In this document: positions 7,690 to 15,387 of the stretch, piece by piece
Numbering within the stretch: the stretch's first letter is position 1
Layout of the letters: the number at the start of each line of letters is the position of its first letter
Assembly (NCBI RefSeq): GCF_008973825.1
Contig: NZ_WCHR01000013.1
Location: forward strand, 1-41,485
Origin: Gemmobacter serpentinus
GTDB taxonomy: Bacteria > Pseudomonadota > Alphaproteobacteria > Rhodobacterales > Rhodobacteraceae
Direction of reading: 5' to 3'
Length of the DNA stretch: 41,485 bases
Position numbers and translations under genes: made by a program
The notes under the pieces: generated by a model
The model's database searches: none
The model's input: only the letters and a program-made list of their open reading frames with translations
What the model was told of the DNA's origin: nothing

Positions 7690-8049
7690 TTAGCCACAGC
7701 TGATGCGGATGATCCGGCCGGTCGCATCGGTATGGAAGTTGATCCGGAACGAGTCATACAACTCCTGATCGACGATGGTCGTCATCGTCACCATGCGCAC
7801 AGGGCGGGTGATGCCGGAGGCGCGCACCTCATTCTCGGTCTGGCCCAGCAGATTCTGGTAATCTGCGGCATGACAGGTGTCGGGCTCGCGGTCATTCAGA
7901 CCCGGCGTGGTATCGACAGGCAGCCCCGTCACCGGATCATAGCCCGGAATCACCGGGTTGACCGGCACATGCTCTGCCTCGGGGCTTGGGCCGCAAGCCG
8001 CCAGAAACAGCGCCAGAACAAGTGCCGAGGATTTCGCAAGTGAAGTCAT
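7690..8049 (-). CDS. Peptidase inhibitor I78-like lipoprotein, copy 4
   Basis: A 119-residue lipoprotein. The signal MTSLAKSSALVLALFLAAC ends in a lipobox, followed by a Pro-rich linker (VPVNPVIPGYDPVTGLP) and a C-terminal I78-like domain: CHAADYQNLLGQTENEVRAS, then the strand DSFRINFHTDATGRIIRISCG. The YQNLLGQ and RINF..TDA.G.I..I.CG pattern is typical of I78 proteins. The region that follows PVRMV is longer than in copies 1-3. It is the first gene of the four-copy array and is divergent from adhC with about 70 bp between. The open frame continues upstream into adhC antisense, but the ATG at 8049 is the only one with a signal peptide. Confidence 0.83.
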   Translation of the reverse strand: MTSLAKSSALVLALFLAACGPSPEAEHVPVNPVIPGYDPVTGLPVDTTPGLNDREPDTCHAADYQNLLGQTENEVRASGITRPVRMVTMTTIVDQELYDSFRINFHTDATGRIIRISCG

Positions 8050-8122
8050 AAGTGCCGTTTCCCGCGTTGCTTTCCCTGCCTCTTTCGCACACCTTGCACA
8101 AAATTGACAGAGGGAGGACCCC

Positions 8123-9253
8123 ATGCGCACACGCGCCGCCGTCGCCGTTGCCCCCGGTAAACCGCTTGAGATCATGGAAGTGAACCTTGAGGCCCCGAAA
8201 TGGGGCGAGGTTCTGGTGGAGATCAAGGCCACCGGCATCTGCCATACCGATGAATTCACCCTGTCGGGCGCAGATCCCGAAGGGCTGTTCCCGGCGATTC
8301 TCGGCCATGAGGGCGCGGGCGTGGTGATCGAGGTCGGCCCGGGCGTGACCACGCTGAAACCCGGCGATCACGTCATTCCGCTTTACACGCCGGAATGCCG
8401 TCAATGCCCGTCCTGCCTCAGCCAGAAGACCAATCTCTGCACCGCGATCCGCGCGACGCAAGGCCAAGGCCTGCTGCCCGATGGCACCACCCGTTTCTCT
8501 ATGCTGGATGGCACGCCGATCCATCACTATATGGGCTGCTCCACCTTCGCGCAGCACACCGTGGTGCCCGAAATCGCGCTGGCCAAGATCCGTGAGGACG
8601 CGCCGTTCGACAAGGTCTGCTATATCGGCTGCGGCGTGACCACCGGCATCGGCGCGGTGCTGAACACCGCCAAGGTCGAGATCGGCGCCAAGGCCGTGGT
8701 CTTCGGTCTGGGCGGCATCGGGCTGAACGTGATCCAGGGCCTGAAAATGGCCGGGGCCGATATGATCATCGGGGTCGACCTGAACAACGACAAGAAGGAA
8801 TGGGGCGAGAAATTCGGCATGACCCATTTCATCAACCCCAAAGAGATCGAAGGGTCGGTGGTGCAGGCCATCGTGAACCTGACCAAGACCGAGGCCGACC
8901 AGATCGGCGGGGCAGATTACAGTTTCGACTGCACCGGCAATGTGAAGGTGATGCGCGACGCGCTGGAATGCACCCATCGCGGTTGGGGCCAGTCGATCAT
9001 CATCGGCGTCGCGCCAGCTGGCGCCGAGATCCAGACCCGCCCCTTCCAGCTGGTCACCGGCCGGGTCTGGAAGGGCACCGCCTTTGGCGGCGCGCGCGGT
9101 CGCACCGATGTGCCGAAGATCGTCGACTGGTATATGGATGGCAAGGTCGAGATCGACAGCATGATCACCCATATCCTGCCGCTGGAACGCATCAATGAAG
9201 GGTTTGATCTGATGCATGAAGGCAAGTCGATCCGCGCCGTGGTGGTGTATTGA
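8123..9253 (+). CDS. adhC: S-(hydroxymethyl)glutathione dehydrogenase / class III alcohol dehydrogenase
   Basis: A 376-residue zinc alcohol dehydrogenase of class III, the glutathione-dependent formaldehyde dehydrogenase that oxidises S-hydroxymethylglutathione to S-formylglutathione with NAD and also reduces S-nitrosoglutathione. Visible residues are the catalytic zinc ligands Cys40, His62 and Cys170, the structural zinc cysteines 92, 95, 98 and 106, the GLGGIG nucleotide fold at 195-200, and Asp219 that prefers NAD. Paracoccus calls this enzyme FlhA when linked to methylotrophy; here there is no fghA or gfa neighbour. It is divergent from the I78 array, has AGGGAGG upstream, and is followed by a hairpin at 9263. 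Confidence 0.97.
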   Translation: MRTRAAVAVAPGKPLEIMEVNLEAPKWGEVLVEIKATGICHTDEFTLSGADPEGLFPAILGHEGAGVVIEVGPGVTTLKPGDHVIPLYTPECRQCPSCLSQKTNLCTAIRATQGQGLLPDGTTRFSMLDGTPIHHYMGCSTFAQHTVVPEIALAKIREDAPFDKVCYIGCGVTTGIGAVLNTAKVEIGAKAVVFGLGGIGLNVIQGLKMAGADMIIGVDLNNDKKEWGEKFGMTHFINPKEIEGSVVQAIVNLTKTEADQIGGADYSFDCTGNVKVMRDALECTHRGWGQSIIIGVAPAGAEIQTRPFQLVTGRVWKGTAFGGARGRTDVPKIVDWYMDGKVEIDSMITHILPLERINEGFDLMHEGKSIRAVVVY

Positions 9254-9262
9254 TCCAAAGTC

Positions 9263-9283
9263 GCGGGGGCTGTCTGCCCCCGC
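9263..9283 (+). terminator. Hairpin after adhC
   Basis: GCGGGGGC (9263-9270) pairs perfectly with GCCCCCGC (9276-9283), with a TGTCT loop, 9 bp after the adhC stop. There is no T run. Its sequence resembles GC-rich intergenic repeats common in this family. Confidence 0.55.
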
Positions 9284-9288
9284 ACCCC

Positions 9289-9423
9289 CGAGGATATTTG
9301 CGAACAGATGATAGGGTGGAGGCCGCTCGCATCGTTTCTCAAATATCCTCGGGTCGGGCGCGCGTCACATGCGCGCCCCTTTGGCAAGCCGCAATGCAGG
9401 CCGAGAGGGGGGCGCGCGCCCCC
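9289..9423. repeat. Cluster of intergenic inverted repeats between adhC and the YbaK gene
   Basis: CGAGGATATTTG (9289-9300) is repeated inverted as CAAATATCCTCG (9340-9351). GGGCGCGC (9356-9363) pairs with GCGCGCCC (9371-9378), and a 16-bp GC palindrome lies at 9408-9423. The motif CCCCCGAGGATATTTG after a C-rich tract resembles a dispersed Rhodobacteraceae intergenic element. The whole stretch seems to be a repeat element inserted between two transcription units, possibly acting in termination. Confidence 0.6.
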
Positions 9424-9449
9424 TTCTCTTTTGACGGAAAGGTTTGACG

Positions 9450-9920
9450 ATGGCGTCAACACAGGGGCTGAAGTTGCTGGAGGCGCAGGGTATCGCGGTG
9501 ACGCTGCATCCCTATGACTATGATCCGGGTGCCGAGGCGGTCGGGATGCAGGCCGCAGCCGCCCTTGGCATCGACCCCGCCCTGATGCTGAAAACCCTGA
9601 TGGTCGAGGTCGATGGCAAACCCGCCTGCTGCGTGATCCCGGCCGACCGGCACTTGTCGATGAAGCGGGTGGCCAGTGCCTTTGGCGGCAAGGCTGCGGC
9701 GATGATGCCACCCGCCAAGGCGGAAAAGCTGACCGGCTACCGCGTCGGTGGCATCTCGCCTTTCGGGCAGAAACGTCTTGTCCCGACCGCGCTGGAGGAA
9801 GTGTCCTGCGGCGCGTCCAAGGTCTGGATCAATGCCGGTCAGCGCGGGCTTTTGCTGGGCATCGCACCAGAAGACGCGCTGCGCGTGCTGTCGGCTCGGG
9901 CGCTGCCGTTGATTGCCTAG
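9450..9920 (+). CDS. ybaK: YbaK/EbsC-family aminoacyl-tRNA deacylase
   Basis: A 156-residue protein of the YbaK/ProX family, which hydrolyses mischarged Cys-tRNA(Pro). The pattern LHPYDYDPGAEAVGMQAAAALGIDP, VIPADRHLSMKRVASAFGGK (with the conserved lysine) and YRVGGISPFG is the YbaK signature. An earlier in-frame TTG exists at 9444, but GGAAAGG at 9437-9442 is correctly spaced for the ATG at 9450. It overlaps the convergent PACE gene by 4 bp at the stops. It acts in translation quality control as a free-standing trans-editing factor. Confidence 0.92.
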   Translation: MASTQGLKLLEAQGIAVTLHPYDYDPGAEAVGMQAAAALGIDPALMLKTLMVEVDGKPACCVIPADRHLSMKRVASAFGGKAAAMMPPAKAEKLTGYRVGGISPFGQKRLVPTALEEVSCGASKVWINAGQRGLLLGIAPEDALRVLSARALPLIA

Positions 9921-10348
9921 ACCTGATCCTTCTGCCATTCCGGCAGGGGGAACAGCCGGTCATAGCCCCAGTTGAAGACGAAGGCATAGACCATATAGAA
10001 CAGCGCAAAGCCGATATCGAGCAGCAGCGCCTGCCAGATGCTGATCTGCAGCACATAGGCAATCAGCGGAAGCAGCACAGATAGCAGCCCAATCTCGAAC
10101 AGCACCGCATGGACAACCCGCGCGGTCCAGCCCTTTTCGGTGCCGCCATGCAGGCGCTGTTTGGCCATATCGAACAACCAGTTGTAGATCCCCACCCACA
10201 GCATTGCGACCAGCGCGCTGCCCACCGTCACGATGCCCAGTTGCGCAACCGGATGATGCAGCAGGAGCATGGCCAGCGGCGTGATGATCATGAGGCCGAG
10301 AATTTCGAAGGCAAGCGCGTGGCGCAGCCGATCCTTGAAGCTTCGCAT
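9917..10348 (-). CDS. PACE-family multidrug efflux protein
   Basis: A 143-residue membrane protein with four predicted transmembrane helices in two repeats: LGLMIITPLAMLLL, GIVTVGSALVAMLW, then AVLFEIGLLSVLLPLIA and LLLDIGFALFYMVYAFVFNW. The two RxxHA..FE.. motifs (RLRHALAFE and RVVHAVLFE) are the bacterial transmembrane pair signature of the proteobacterial antimicrobial compound efflux family, whose founder AceI exports chlorhexidine. The conserved acidic residue is the glutamate of FEILG. It lies alone, with its stop overlapping ybaK. A promoter-like sequence is at 10417-10445. Confidence 0.93.
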   Translation of the reverse strand: MRSFKDRLRHALAFEILGLMIITPLAMLLLHHPVAQLGIVTVGSALVAMLWVGIYNWLFDMAKQRLHGGTEKGWTARVVHAVLFEIGLLSVLLPLIAYVLQISIWQALLLDIGFALFYMVYAFVFNWGYDRLFPLPEWQKDQV

Positions 10349-10416
10349 CGGGAATGTTCCGCGAAGGGGCGGGCCGTCCCGCGTTGGTCTTCAGGTCGAG
10401 GTCGTCCTCTGCCCCT

Positions 10417-10445
10417 TATATAGATCCGGCGGGTTACCCTGCCAA
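10417..10445 (-). promoter_or_regulatory. Candidate promoter for the PACE gene
   Basis: On the minus strand TTGGCA (10440-10445) and TATATA (10417-10422) are separated by 17 bp. The leader to the ATG at 10348 would be about 60 nt. Both boxes fit a sigma-70-type promoter. Confidence 0.5.
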
Positions 10446-10496
10446 GGCCGGGGGGCAACCACGGCCCAAGTGTTGCCCTTCGGCATCCAGCCCGGG

Positions 10497-11366
10497 TCAG
10501 CCCCGCCGCGCCGCCTTGCGTTCGCGCGACGAGATATACAGCGCGCAGCCGATCAGCACGCCCACGCCGACAAAGGTCCAGAGATCGGGAAAATCACCAA
10601 AGAACCACCAACCCAGGATCACCGCCATGATCATCTCGCTATAAGCCAGCGGTGCCAGCAGGCTGGCTTCGGCATGGTCATAGGCCTTGACGATCAGCCC
10701 ATGCCCCAGGGTGGAGATCAGCCCGAGCGCCAGAAACAGCAGCCATTCCCCCGGCGTCGGCCATTGCCATACCGTCCAGACCATGGCGGAGGTGAACACA
10801 GCCCCCAGCAACGAGGTGCGGAAGGTGGTGACCATCGCCGGATCGCGCCCGGCAATCCGCCGCGTCATCAGGAAATAAAGCGCCAGAGAACAGCCCGCGC
10901 CAAGGGCCAGAAGCGTGCCGGGGTTGAAGGCCTGCAGACCGGGGCGGATGATGATGAGCGTGCCGATAAAGCCGAGCCCGACCGCGATCCAGCGCCGCGG
11001 CCCCACCCTTTCGCGCAGGATCAGGGGCGACAGCGCGGTCACGATCAAGGGCTGCACGAAGAACACGGCAAGGGCATCGGCAATCGGCAGAAAGCGCAGC
11101 GCCGCAAAGAAAAAGAATGTGGCCATGATCAGCAACACCGCCCGCAACGCGTGCATCGACGCGCGCGCGGGCCAAAGGCCGCCTGGCCCCGCCGCCTTCA
11201 CCGCCAGTGGTGCCGTCATCGCGGCCCCCATCACCATGCGCGCCCAGACGATCTGCAACACCGGCACGCCCATCTCGCCTAGCGCCTTGGCGGTGACATC
11301 CAGGAAAGGCAGCACCGCCATCGCGCCAAGCATGAGCATCACGCCCTTGAGACTGCTGTCCGTCAT
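10497..11366 (-). CDS. EamA/DMT-family transporter
   Basis: A 289-residue membrane protein with ten transmembrane segments arranged as two EamA repeats, starting MTDSSLKGVMLMLGAMAVLPFLDV and ending in a positively charged tail. Conserved features are LQIVWARMVMG, RFLPIADALAVFFVQPLIV and the second-repeat LAPLAYSEMIMAVILGWWFFGD. This subfamily resembles S-adenosylmethionine or drug/metabolite exporters. AGGTGGGG is directly upstream of the ATG at 11366. It stands alone and is divergent from the NYN gene at 11534. The substrate cannot be read from the sequence. Confidence 0.93.
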   Translation of the reverse strand: MTDSSLKGVMLMLGAMAVLPFLDVTAKALGEMGVPVLQIVWARMVMGAAMTAPLAVKAAGPGGLWPARASMHALRAVLLIMATFFFFAALRFLPIADALAVFFVQPLIVTALSPLILRERVGPRRWIAVGLGFIGTLIIIRPGLQAFNPGTLLALGAGCSLALYFLMTRRIAGRDPAMVTTFRTSLLGAVFTSAMVWTVWQWPTPGEWLLFLALGLISTLGHGLIVKAYDHAEASLLAPLAYSEMIMAVILGWWFFGDFPDLWTFVGVGVLIGCALYISSRERKAARRG

Positions 11367-11533
11367 CCCCACCTGCCCCCATCGCGCCTGTCGCGCGTCA
11401 CGCCGGATATGCCCGGACCGCGCCGCTCGCTCGCGTCCGTTACCGACATTTCCGCTGCGAAACCGGGGGATACGGCTAGGCAAGGCCTGTTGAAGCTGAC
11501 ACGATAGCGCCAAGCAAACACCAAGAGGCCGTC

Positions 11534-12331
11534 ATGCCCGATCCCCGCCTGCCACAATCCCGCACCCCGCGCCTTTGCGTCCTGATCGACGCCGACAATG
11601 TGCCCTCGGGCTATGCCGAGGCGATTTTCGAGGAAATCGCCAGTCTGGGTGAGGCCTCTGTGCGCCGCATCTATGGCGACTGGTCGGCGCAGCGTCTGGG
11701 GGGATGGGCCAAGAAGGTGGCATCCCTTGGCATGGTGGCGGATCAGCAGTTTTCCAATACCAAGGGCAAGAATGCCTCCGACATCGGGTTGGTGATCGCG
11801 GCGATGGATTTTCTGCATTCCGGGCTGTTTGACGCCTTTGTTCTGGTCAGCTCCGACAGCGATTTCACCCGGCTTGCGGCGCGCATCCGCGAGCAGGGCC
11901 TGGATGTCTATGGCATTGGCGAGAAGAAGACGCCTGAGGCGTTCCGTATGGCCTGCAAGCGTTTCATCTATGTCGAGAACCTTGGCTCCGATGAGGGTGA
12001 CGAGGCGACACTGCCAGATCCGCGCCCGGAAGGGACCCGGGCCGAGACCGGCGGCCATAGCGTATCCGAGCCGAAGCCCGCATCGCGGCGCGAGAAAGAG
12101 CCACCGCAAAAGGCTATTCCGCTGATCGCCGCCGCCATGCGTGCCATTGATCCCGATGGCGAGTGGTATTCGCTGGGCCAGATCGGCCAGTATATCACTC
12201 AGGCCAATCCCGATTTCGACACCCGCACCTATGGCAGCACCAAACTGTCGGACCTGATGCGCAAGCTGACCAGCCGCTTCGAGGTGACGCAGGGCCCGGG
12301 CGGGCAATTGCTGACGCGCGATTTATCTTAA
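11534..12331 (+). CDS. NYN-domain ribonuclease-like protein with C-terminal OST-HTH/LOTUS domain (copy 1)
   Basis: A 265-residue protein with two domains. Residues 13-150 form a NYN (PIN-like) nuclease domain of LabA/DUF88 type, with the acidic metal-site candidates Asp19 and Asp21 (LIDADN), Asp83 (NASDIGL) and Asp108/Asp110 (SSDSDF). After a charged linker, residues about 190-263 look like an OST-HTH/LOTUS winged helix: IPLIAAAMRAI, WYSLGQIGQYITQANPDFD, LSDLMRKL. NYN domains cut structured RNA and LOTUS domains bind RNA (G-quadruplexes in some cases), so an RNA-processing role is likely. A paralogue follows 66 bp downstream. No partner gene is known from this sequence. Confidence 0.9.
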   Translation: MPDPRLPQSRTPRLCVLIDADNVPSGYAEAIFEEIASLGEASVRRIYGDWSAQRLGGWAKKVASLGMVADQQFSNTKGKNASDIGLVIAAMDFLHSGLFDAFVLVSSDSDFTRLAARIREQGLDVYGIGEKKTPEAFRMACKRFIYVENLGSDEGDEATLPDPRPEGTRAETGGHSVSEPKPASRREKEPPQKAIPLIAAAMRAIDPDGEWYSLGQIGQYITQANPDFDTRTYGSTKLSDLMRKLTSRFEVTQGPGGQLLTRDLS

Positions 12332-12397
12332 GGTTCCACAGTCTCGCCATGATCACCGGGCAACCTTGCAGCGCATTGCCGATGACCGAGTTGCCCC

Positions 12398-13093
12398 GTG
12401 AACGCCTTTTCAAGCCCGCGCAATCCGCCCGCCCTCGCCCTGCTGGTCGATGGCGATAACCTGAGCTCCAATCTTGCCGCCAAGGTGCTGGACAGTTGCC
12501 AGCCCTATGGCACGCCAATGATCCGTCGGGTTTACGGCGATGCGGCCAAGCTGCCGGGATGGTCTGGCGTGCCGGGCTTCCGGCTTGTTCATTCCGGGCG
12601 CGGCAAGAATGCGACCGATATGCTGATCTGTATCGAGGCCATGGCACTTTTGCATTCAGGACATGCACAGGCCTTCGCCATTGCCTCGTCGGACGGTGAT
12701 TTCAGCCATCTGGCAACCCATCTGCGCGAGAGGGGTATTCCCGTCATCGGCATTGGCGAGGCAAAAGCGCCCGCGCATTGGCTGAAGTCCTGCAACCATT
12801 TCCACCAGATCGCCCCAACCCCGGCCCCCGCCAAAACGGTCGCGACACCGCCGGCAGCCAAGCCCAAGGTCACGGCACAACCTCAGGCACAAGACCTGCT
12901 TGACCGGATCGCCGATCTGCTGCGCGAAGCCGCACCGGATGCGCTGCCCCTGAGCCGCCTGGGTCACGCGCTTCCGGGGTTGCTGGCCCAAAGCGGCCAT
13001 GCCAGCTGGAGCAAGTTCCTGCGCGCCCATCCGACCCGGTTTGACCTCGATCTGTCCTGCCCCGGCGGGCAGGTCCGGCTGATCCGGGGTTGA
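12398..13093 (+). CDS. NYN-domain protein with degenerate C-terminal OST-HTH (copy 2)
   Basis: A 231-residue paralogue of the preceding gene, read from a GTG start at 12398. The NYN domain (12-140) keeps LALLVDGDN with Asp18 and Asp20, GKNATDM with Asp74, and SSDGDF with Asp99 and Asp101, so the metal site appears complete. A Pro/Ala linker (140-165) leads to a shorter C-terminal segment, LLDRIADLLREAAPDALPLSR, then SWSKFLRAHP, that resembles a truncated LOTUS fold. The tandem duplication with divergence of the RNA-binding part suggests specialised targets. The ribosome binding site is weak. Confidence 0.87.
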   Translation: MNAFSSPRNPPALALLVDGDNLSSNLAAKVLDSCQPYGTPMIRRVYGDAAKLPGWSGVPGFRLVHSGRGKNATDMLICIEAMALLHSGHAQAFAIASSDGDFSHLATHLRERGIPVIGIGEAKAPAHWLKSCNHFHQIAPTPAPAKTVATPPAAKPKVTAQPQAQDLLDRIADLLREAAPDALPLSRLGHALPGLLAQSGHASWSKFLRAHPTRFDLDLSCPGGQVRLIRG

Positions 13094-13116
13094 AATCCTG
13101 CCAGAACCCCCATACA

Positions 13117-13131
13117 TTAGAATAATTCTAA
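13117..13131 (+). promoter_or_regulatory. Irr-type iron control element (ICE) upstream of mbfA
   Basis: A perfect palindrome TTAGAAT-A-ATTCTAA lies 14 bp before the mbfA start. It matches the core of the ICE motif to which the haem-dependent regulator Irr binds in alphaproteobacteria. MbfA is a known Irr target in Agrobacterium and Bradyrhizobium, where Irr represses it in low iron, so motif and gene support each other. Its placement over the start region suits repression. Confidence 0.88.
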
Positions 13132-13144
13132 ATCATGGAATCCC

Positions 13145-14125
13145 ATGTTCAGCACCCCGCTTTTCCATCGCCGCCGCTTCGCAGATCTGTCGGAGCAGGA
13201 GATCCTCGCCCTTGCGATTTCCGCTGAGGAGGATGACGCGCGCATCTATCGCAGCTTCGCACAGCGATTGCGGCCCGATTATCCCGCGACCGCGACGATG
13301 CTGGAAAGCATGGCAGCGGAAGAAGACTTGCACCGCCAGCGCCTGATCGACCTGTTCACCGCACGGTTCGGGACGACCATTCCCCTGATCCGGCGTGAAT
13401 ATGTGGCAGGTGCACAGGTGCGGCGGCCAATCTGGTTGCAGCCCGAACTGGGTCTGGATGCGATCCGGGCCGAGGCGGCGGCGATGGAGAAGGCGGCCGA
13501 GGATTTCTACCTGCGCGCCGCGCGTCAAAGCAGTGATGCCGCCACCCGCAAACTGCTCGGGGATCTGGCCGCAGCCGAAGCAGGCCACGAGCAACTGGCC
13601 GAGGGGCTGGAGGCCGCGCATCTGTCCGACAGCGCCCGCAATGCCGAAGATCTGACAGCCAAGCGCCAGTTCATCCTGACTTGGGTGCAGCCGGGGCTTG
13701 CCGGGCTGATGGATGGCTCCGTCTCCACCCTCGCGCCGATCTTTGCCACCGCATTTGCCACCCATGACAGCTGGACCACCTTCCTTGTCGGCCTGGCCGC
13801 CAGCGTGGGGGCCGGGATATCGATGGGCTTTACCGAGGCCGCGCATGATGATGGCGTGATCTCGGGCCGTGGCAGCCCGTGGAAGCGCGGGCTTGCCTCG
13901 GGCGTGATGACGACGCTGGGCGGGCTGGGACACGCCCTGCCCTATCTGATCGCGGATTTCTGGACCGCGACCAGCATCGCCATTGCTGTGGTCTTCATCG
14001 AGCTTTGGGCCATCGTCTGGATCCAGAACCGGTATATGGAGACCCCCTTCCTGCGGGCGACATTGCAAGTGGTGTTGGGCGGGGCGCTGGTCTTTGCCGC
14101 AGGGGCGCTGATCGGCGGCGGCTGA
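13145..14125 (+). CDS. mbfA: Membrane-bound ferritin MbfA, iron exporter (erythrin-VIT1 fusion)
   Basis: A 326-residue protein with two domains. Residues about 15-165 form a ferritin-like di-iron domain with four helices carrying AEEDDARIYRSF, MAAEEDLHRQRL (an ExxH-like pair), AAAMEKAAEDFYLRAA and LAAAEAGHEQL (second ExxH). Residues 185-326 form a VIT1/CCC1-type membrane domain with QPGLAGLMDGSVSTLAPIFA and GISMGFTEAAHDD. MbfA exports iron and protects cells from iron and peroxide stress. The ATG at 13145 is used; an earlier ATG at 13135 is in another frame. The Irr palindrome is immediately upstream. It follows the NYN pair but is likely its own unit. Confidence 0.95.
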   Translation: MFSTPLFHRRRFADLSEQEILALAISAEEDDARIYRSFAQRLRPDYPATATMLESMAAEEDLHRQRLIDLFTARFGTTIPLIRREYVAGAQVRRPIWLQPELGLDAIRAEAAAMEKAAEDFYLRAARQSSDAATRKLLGDLAAAEAGHEQLAEGLEAAHLSDSARNAEDLTAKRQFILTWVQPGLAGLMDGSVSTLAPIFATAFATHDSWTTFLVGLAASVGAGISMGFTEAAHDDGVISGRGSPWKRGLASGVMTTLGGLGHALPYLIADFWTATSIAIAVVFIELWAIVWIQNRYMETPFLRATLQVVLGGALVFAAGALIGGG

Positions 14126-14159
14126 ACCGGGCCATTCAGGCTTGCAGCACCTCCGGGGC

Positions 14160-14182
14160 ATTGGTAAGGGATATATACCAAT
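14160..14182 (+). promoter_or_regulatory. Inverted repeat upstream of lldD, possible GntR/LldR operator
   Basis: ATTGGTA (14160-14166) and TACCAAT (14176-14182) form a perfect 7-bp inverted repeat around a 9-bp spacer, 31 bp before the lldD start. TGGT..ACCA half sites are typical of FadR-subfamily GntR regulators, to which lactate regulators belong. The AT-rich spacer may overlap a -10. No regulator gene is next to it. Confidence 0.45.
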
Positions 14183-14213
14183 TCCAGATCTATCCCAAAG
14201 GGGGAGTCGCCGT

Positions 14214-15377
14214 ATGCCCGTCATCACCAGCATCGAGGATCTGAAGCGCCTGCACCAGCGCCGGACGCCGCGGATGTTTTATGATTATGCGGAATCCGGC
14301 AGCTATACCGAGCAGACCTTCTCCGAGAATGTCAGCGATTTCAGCAAGATCCGTCTGCGCCAGAAGGTGGCGGTGGATATGTCGGACCGCTATACCGGCG
14401 GCACGATGCTGGGCGAAAACGTGACGATGCCGGTGGCGCTTGCGCCGGTCGGCTTTACCGGGATGCAATCTGCCGATGGCGAGATCAAGGCCGCCCGCGC
14501 CGCCGAAGCCTTTGGTGTGCCATTCACGCTGTCCACCATGTCGATCTGCTCGATCGAGGATGTGGCGGCGCATACGACCAAACCCTTCTGGTTCCAGCTT
14601 TATGTGATGCGTGACGAGGAATTCGTCGACAATATCATCGAACGTGCCAAGCGTGCCGGGTGCTCGGCCCTGGTGCTGACACTGGACCTTCAGATTCTTG
14701 GCCAACGCCACAAGGATCTGAAAAACGGTCTCAGCGCGCCGCCGCGCCTGACCATCCCGAACATCATCAACATGGCAACCAAGCCGCAATGGTGCATGGG
14801 GATGCTGGGCACCAAGCGCCGCAGCTTCGGCAATATCGTGGGGCACGCCAAAGGCGTGGGCGATCTGTCCTCGCTGACAAGTTGGACCAACGAGCAGTTC
14901 GACCCCAAGCTGGATTGGGACAAGATCGCCCGCATCCGCGAAAAATGGGGCGGCAAGCTGGTCCTGAAAGGCGTTCTGGACGCCGATGACGCCCGCCGGG
15001 CCGCCGATTTCGGGGCCGATGCTATCGTGGTGTCCAACCATGGCGGGCGGCAGCTCGATGGCGCGCTGTCCTCGATCCGCATCCTGCCCTCGGTCGTGCG
15101 CGCGGTGAAGGGCCAGACCGAGATCTGGATCGACAGCGGCATCCGCTCCGGTCAGGACGTGCTGAAGGCGATCGCGATGGGCGCCGACGCCGCGATGATC
15201 GGGCGCGCCTATATCTATGGCCTTGGTGCCATGGGCCAGCAGGGCGTGACCAAGGCATTGCAGGTGATCCAGAAGGAACTGGACATCACCATGGCGCTGT
15301 GCGGCGAACGCGACATCCGCAATCTTGGGGCGCACAACCTGCTTGTGCCGCAGGATTTCGAGGGCAACTGGGCCTGA
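14214..15377 (+). CDS. lldD: FMN-dependent alpha-hydroxy-acid dehydrogenase, probable L-lactate dehydrogenase
   Basis: A 387-residue flavoenzyme of the glycolate oxidase/flavocytochrome b2 superfamily. The start is MPVITSIEDLKRLHQRRTPR, with GGGGGAG upstream. Catalytic and flavin residues are visible: Tyr25, Tyr130, Lys252 (LVLKGVL), His276 and Arg279 in SNHGGRQLD, and the phosphate-binding GIRSGQDVLKAIAMGADAAM region. The FWFQLYVMRD strand is typical of membrane-associated LldD, which oxidises L-lactate to pyruvate and feeds electrons to quinone. The reading frame extends upstream to 14142, but that part covers the putative operator. No permease neighbour is present. Other 2-hydroxy acids are possible substrates. 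Confidence 0.92.
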   Translation: MPVITSIEDLKRLHQRRTPRMFYDYAESGSYTEQTFSENVSDFSKIRLRQKVAVDMSDRYTGGTMLGENVTMPVALAPVGFTGMQSADGEIKAARAAEAFGVPFTLSTMSICSIEDVAAHTTKPFWFQLYVMRDEEFVDNIIERAKRAGCSALVLTLDLQILGQRHKDLKNGLSAPPRLTIPNIINMATKPQWCMGMLGTKRRSFGNIVGHAKGVGDLSSLTSWTNEQFDPKLDWDKIARIREKWGGKLVLKGVLDADDARRAADFGADAIVVSNHGGRQLDGALSSIRILPSVVRAVKGQTEIWIDSGIRSGQDVLKAIAMGADAAMIGRAYIYGLGAMGQQGVTKALQVIQKELDITMALCGERDIRNLGAHNLLVPQDFEGNWA

Positions 15378-15387
15378 GGCTGCCGGG

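Noticed and set aside
7937-9217. A 426-codon open frame on the minus strand opposite adhC
   Set aside because: It is antisense to adhC, and its translation has no recognisable family; adhC is complete with all zinc ligands.
8123-9253. A complete formaldehyde-oxidation cluster around adhC
   Set aside because: No S-formylglutathione hydrolase, formate dehydrogenase, gfa or regulator is adjacent, so only the single gene is supported.
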